DNA of 64,000 nt from Larkinella sp051857545 (GTDB lineage Bacteria > Bacteroidota > Bacteroidia > Cytophagales > Spirosomataceae). The DNA lies in assembly GCF_051857545.1 (NCBI RefSeq), contig NZ_JBPZHB010000001.1, forward strand, positions 620,001 to 684,000, given 5' to 3'. A program made the translations under genes and the position numbers. Below the pieces are notes generated by a model. The model was not told the origin of the DNA. It was given only the letters and a program-made list of their open reading frames with translations, and ran no database searches. Shown here piece after piece: positions 62,373-64,000 of the stretch. Numbering within the stretch: the stretch's first letter is position 1; each line of letters begins with the position of its first letter.

Positions 62373-63575
62373 TTAGAACAGCGGTTTTTTCTCATTCAGC
62401 TTCTTCGCCCGCAACAAAGCTTCCAGGTAATAGTAATCGGCGTAAACCAGCGGCACATCCCGCTCAAACGTCTTCGCGCCCGTGCTGTGCAGGAGCAGAA
62501 AACCGTGGTTTTTTCCGACCGGTGAAGCATAACTTTTCGACAAACTGGTGATGACCTGATCGGCTTTGGCCCGGTAGCGGGCGTTGCCGGAACCGTAGGT
62601 GCTCAGTTCATACAGGGCCGAAGCCATTACGGCTGCCGCCGACACATCGCGCAGCTCGTTCGGAATGCCCGGCGCGTCATAGTCGTAATACGGCACCAGA
62701 TCGGCGGGCATCCGGGGGTGATCGAGCATAAACCGGGCAATGGCTTCGGCCTGTTTCAGAAACTGCGGATCTTTGGTTTCGCGGTAACAAAGCGTATAGC
62801 CGTACAATCCCCAGGCTTGTCCGCGCGACCAGGCCGACGCGTCGTTGAAGCCCTGGTGCGTGTTTTTCTTCAAAACTTTCCCGGTCAGCGTGTCATAATC
62901 GACCACGTGAAAGGAACTGTGATCGGGGCGGTAATGGTTTTTCAGCGTCGTTTTGGCGTGCGTAACGGCAATCTTGTAGAACGTCGAATCGCCCGTCAGG
63001 CGCGTGGCCGCAAACAGCAATTCCAGATTCATCATGTTGTCGATGATCACCGGACACTGCCAGACCTCTTTGTGGTGATCCCACGACCGGATGATACCGG
63101 CCGTCGGTTTAAACCGTTTGCTCAACGATTTTGCTCCCTGAATGATGACCTCGCGGTATGCCGGATCGCGCGTCAATCGAAAACCGTTGCCGTAACTGCA
63201 ATAGATTTTGAAACCCATGTCGTGCGTACCGGCATTCATCTTCTCGGCTTCGAGGTTGGCCGTGTAGAACCGGGCCTGGGTGGCCCATTCTTTTTTACCG
63301 GTAAATTCGTAGAGGTACCACAGTTCGCCGGGGAAAAAACCGCTCGTCCAGTCGCGGGCGGGAACAAGCTGCAACGCACCGGCTTCATTCAACGTTCGGG
63401 GTGAGACCAAAAGCGGTTTGTTGTTGCCCGGTTTTTTATCAGCAGCGTCTACTTCGCTCAGCATCAGCCGCGTTTGCTGTTCCGCCTGGTCGAATAGGGA
63501 TTTGATTGAAGAGTTTGGTATGAAGCTAGTCAGCAGGCCCAGCAATGCCAGTAATGAGATGGTTATTTTTTTCAT
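62373..63575 (-). CDS. GH88 unsaturated glucuronyl hydrolase
   Basis: Exported glycosidase of 400 residues in the GH88 family, removing the unsaturated uronic acid left by polysaccharide lyases. The catalytic Asp regions IIDNMMNLELLFAATR and FNDASAWSRGQAWGLYGY are intact. ATG 63575 gives a signal peptide (MKKITISLLALLGLLTSF); the longer frame overlaps the neighbouring lyase gene. It is 13 bp downstream of the alginate-lyase-family gene, so the two are probably co-transcribed for polyuronate degradation. Confidence 0.9.
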   Translation of the reverse strand: MKKITISLLALLGLLTSFIPNSSIKSLFDQAEQQTRLMLSEVDAADKKPGNNKPLLVSPRTLNEAGALQLVPARDWTSGFFPGELWYLYEFTGKKEWATQARFYTANLEAEKMNAGTHDMGFKIYCSYGNGFRLTRDPAYREVIIQGAKSLSKRFKPTAGIIRSWDHHKEVWQCPVIIDNMMNLELLFAATRLTGDSTFYKIAVTHAKTTLKNHYRPDHSSFHVVDYDTLTGKVLKKNTHQGFNDASAWSRGQAWGLYGYTLCYRETKDPQFLKQAEAIARFMLDHPRMPADLVPYYDYDAPGIPNELRDVSAAAVMASALYELSTYGSGNARYRAKADQVITSLSKSYASPVGKNHGFLLLHSTGAKTFERDVPLVYADYYYLEALLRAKKLNEKKPLF

Positions 63576-63588
63576 AGGTACGGGGAAA

Positions 63589-64000
63589 TTAAAGCCAGAT
63601 AAGAGGATTGCGAATAGGCAGGTTCCGCAGCACTTCCTCAACCTGCGGACGATGTTCCAGTTTTTGCCAGGTTGCCAGCCAGGCCGGTTGGTCGAAAACC
63701 ACGGCCCCAAATACCAGAAACGGATGCGCAACCGGCCAGTCGTTCCAGTACATCACATCGGGTTTCAACGGCCATTCCGCCTTGTTCTGCACAAACGGAA
63801 CCAGATAAGAAATGCCTTTCTGAATACCGCGTCCGTCGGCGGTCTGGTACGTCCAGAGGTTGTCGGTTTTGGTGGATAAAATCTGACAGATCATCGTCAT
63901 GGCATCGAGGTTGAACAGCGAATACCCGTACGGTTTGGTCCGGCGAAGTTCCAGCGGAAAACTGCCGTCGGCGGCCATCTGGTCGGGGAGCAGCACGATT
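63589..64000 (-). CDS. Alginate-lyase-family protein, 5' end outside the window
   Basis: C-terminal 135 or so residues of a larger protein that continues past the window edge. The motif DQMAADGSFPLELRRTKPYGYSLFNLDAM is typical of the alginate lyase/heparinase II-like alpha/alpha-barrel family (PF05426 type). It acts on polyuronic acids in the periplasm and is followed 13 bp later by the GH88 gene. The start and the catalytic half are not visible, so the substrate is uncertain. Confidence 0.8.
   Translation of the reverse strand, partial: IVLLPDQMAADGSFPLELRRTKPYGYSLFNLDAMTMICQILSTKTDNLWTYQTADGRGIQKGISYLVPFVQNKAEWPLKPDVMYWNDWPVAHPFLVFGAVVFDQPAWLATWQKLEHRPQVEEVLRNLPIRNPLIWL

Overview
The window looks like a chromosomal segment of a Bacteroidota member of the Cytophagales (Spirosoma/Larkinella-like). 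Supporting signs are SusC/SusD pairs, an ECF sigma with a FecR anti-sigma, three AraC-type hybrid two-component sensors, a huge Ig-rich secreted protein, a promoter of the Bacteroidetes TTTG-N19-TAnnTTTG form, and GC-rich codon use. No rRNA, tRNA or CRISPR was seen. The genus is an inference.

Layout. 1-6.1 kb: sugar kinase and sugar porter, a RES/Xre toxin-antitoxin pair, an exported Gfo/Idh/MocA oxidoreductase, and two small housekeeping-type genes. 6.2-21.6 kb: a hybrid sensor, a 2440-residue surface protein, a stand-alone LytTR regulator, and a second hybrid sensor with a periplasmic-binding-protein-like input. Three copies of a roughly 40-bp element precede the surface protein, a doubtful small ORF and the LytTR gene. 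21.9-24.7 kb: a cold-shock protein, an IS200-type transposase behind REP-like palindromes and a 29/18-bp tandem array, an SRPBCC protein and an HD-domain protein. 24.7-40.0 kb: a complete nitrate assimilation region. It holds a nitrate-reductase-associated protein, a sulfite-reductase-like protein with a rubredoxin tail, a nitrate reductase fused to a flavin module, NarK, an outer-membrane porin, siroheme methyltransferase, NirB, NirD, and a NarX/NarL-like sensor-regulator pair. 40-43 kb: an alpha-L-fucosidase and two small unknown genes. 43.4-60.6 kb: an ECF sigma, FecR, SusC with an STN domain, SusD, then aldolase, GntP permease, tartronate semialdehyde reductase, a mannonate-dehydratase-like protein, glucarate dehydratase and a hybrid sensor. 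Together these read as a D-glucarate (aldarate) utilisation locus. 60.9-64 kb: a sodium:alanine symporter, a GH88 unsaturated uronyl hydrolase and a truncated alginate-lyase-family gene, which suggests polyuronate degradation nearby.

The most unusual feature is a set of about ten intergenic hairpins. Their arms differ in sequence and are built from short repeated 'words'. Several share an apex motif close to GGCTGACGCA. Some supply the stop codons of flanking genes, and one such hairpin lies in frame inside the nitrate reductase coding sequence.
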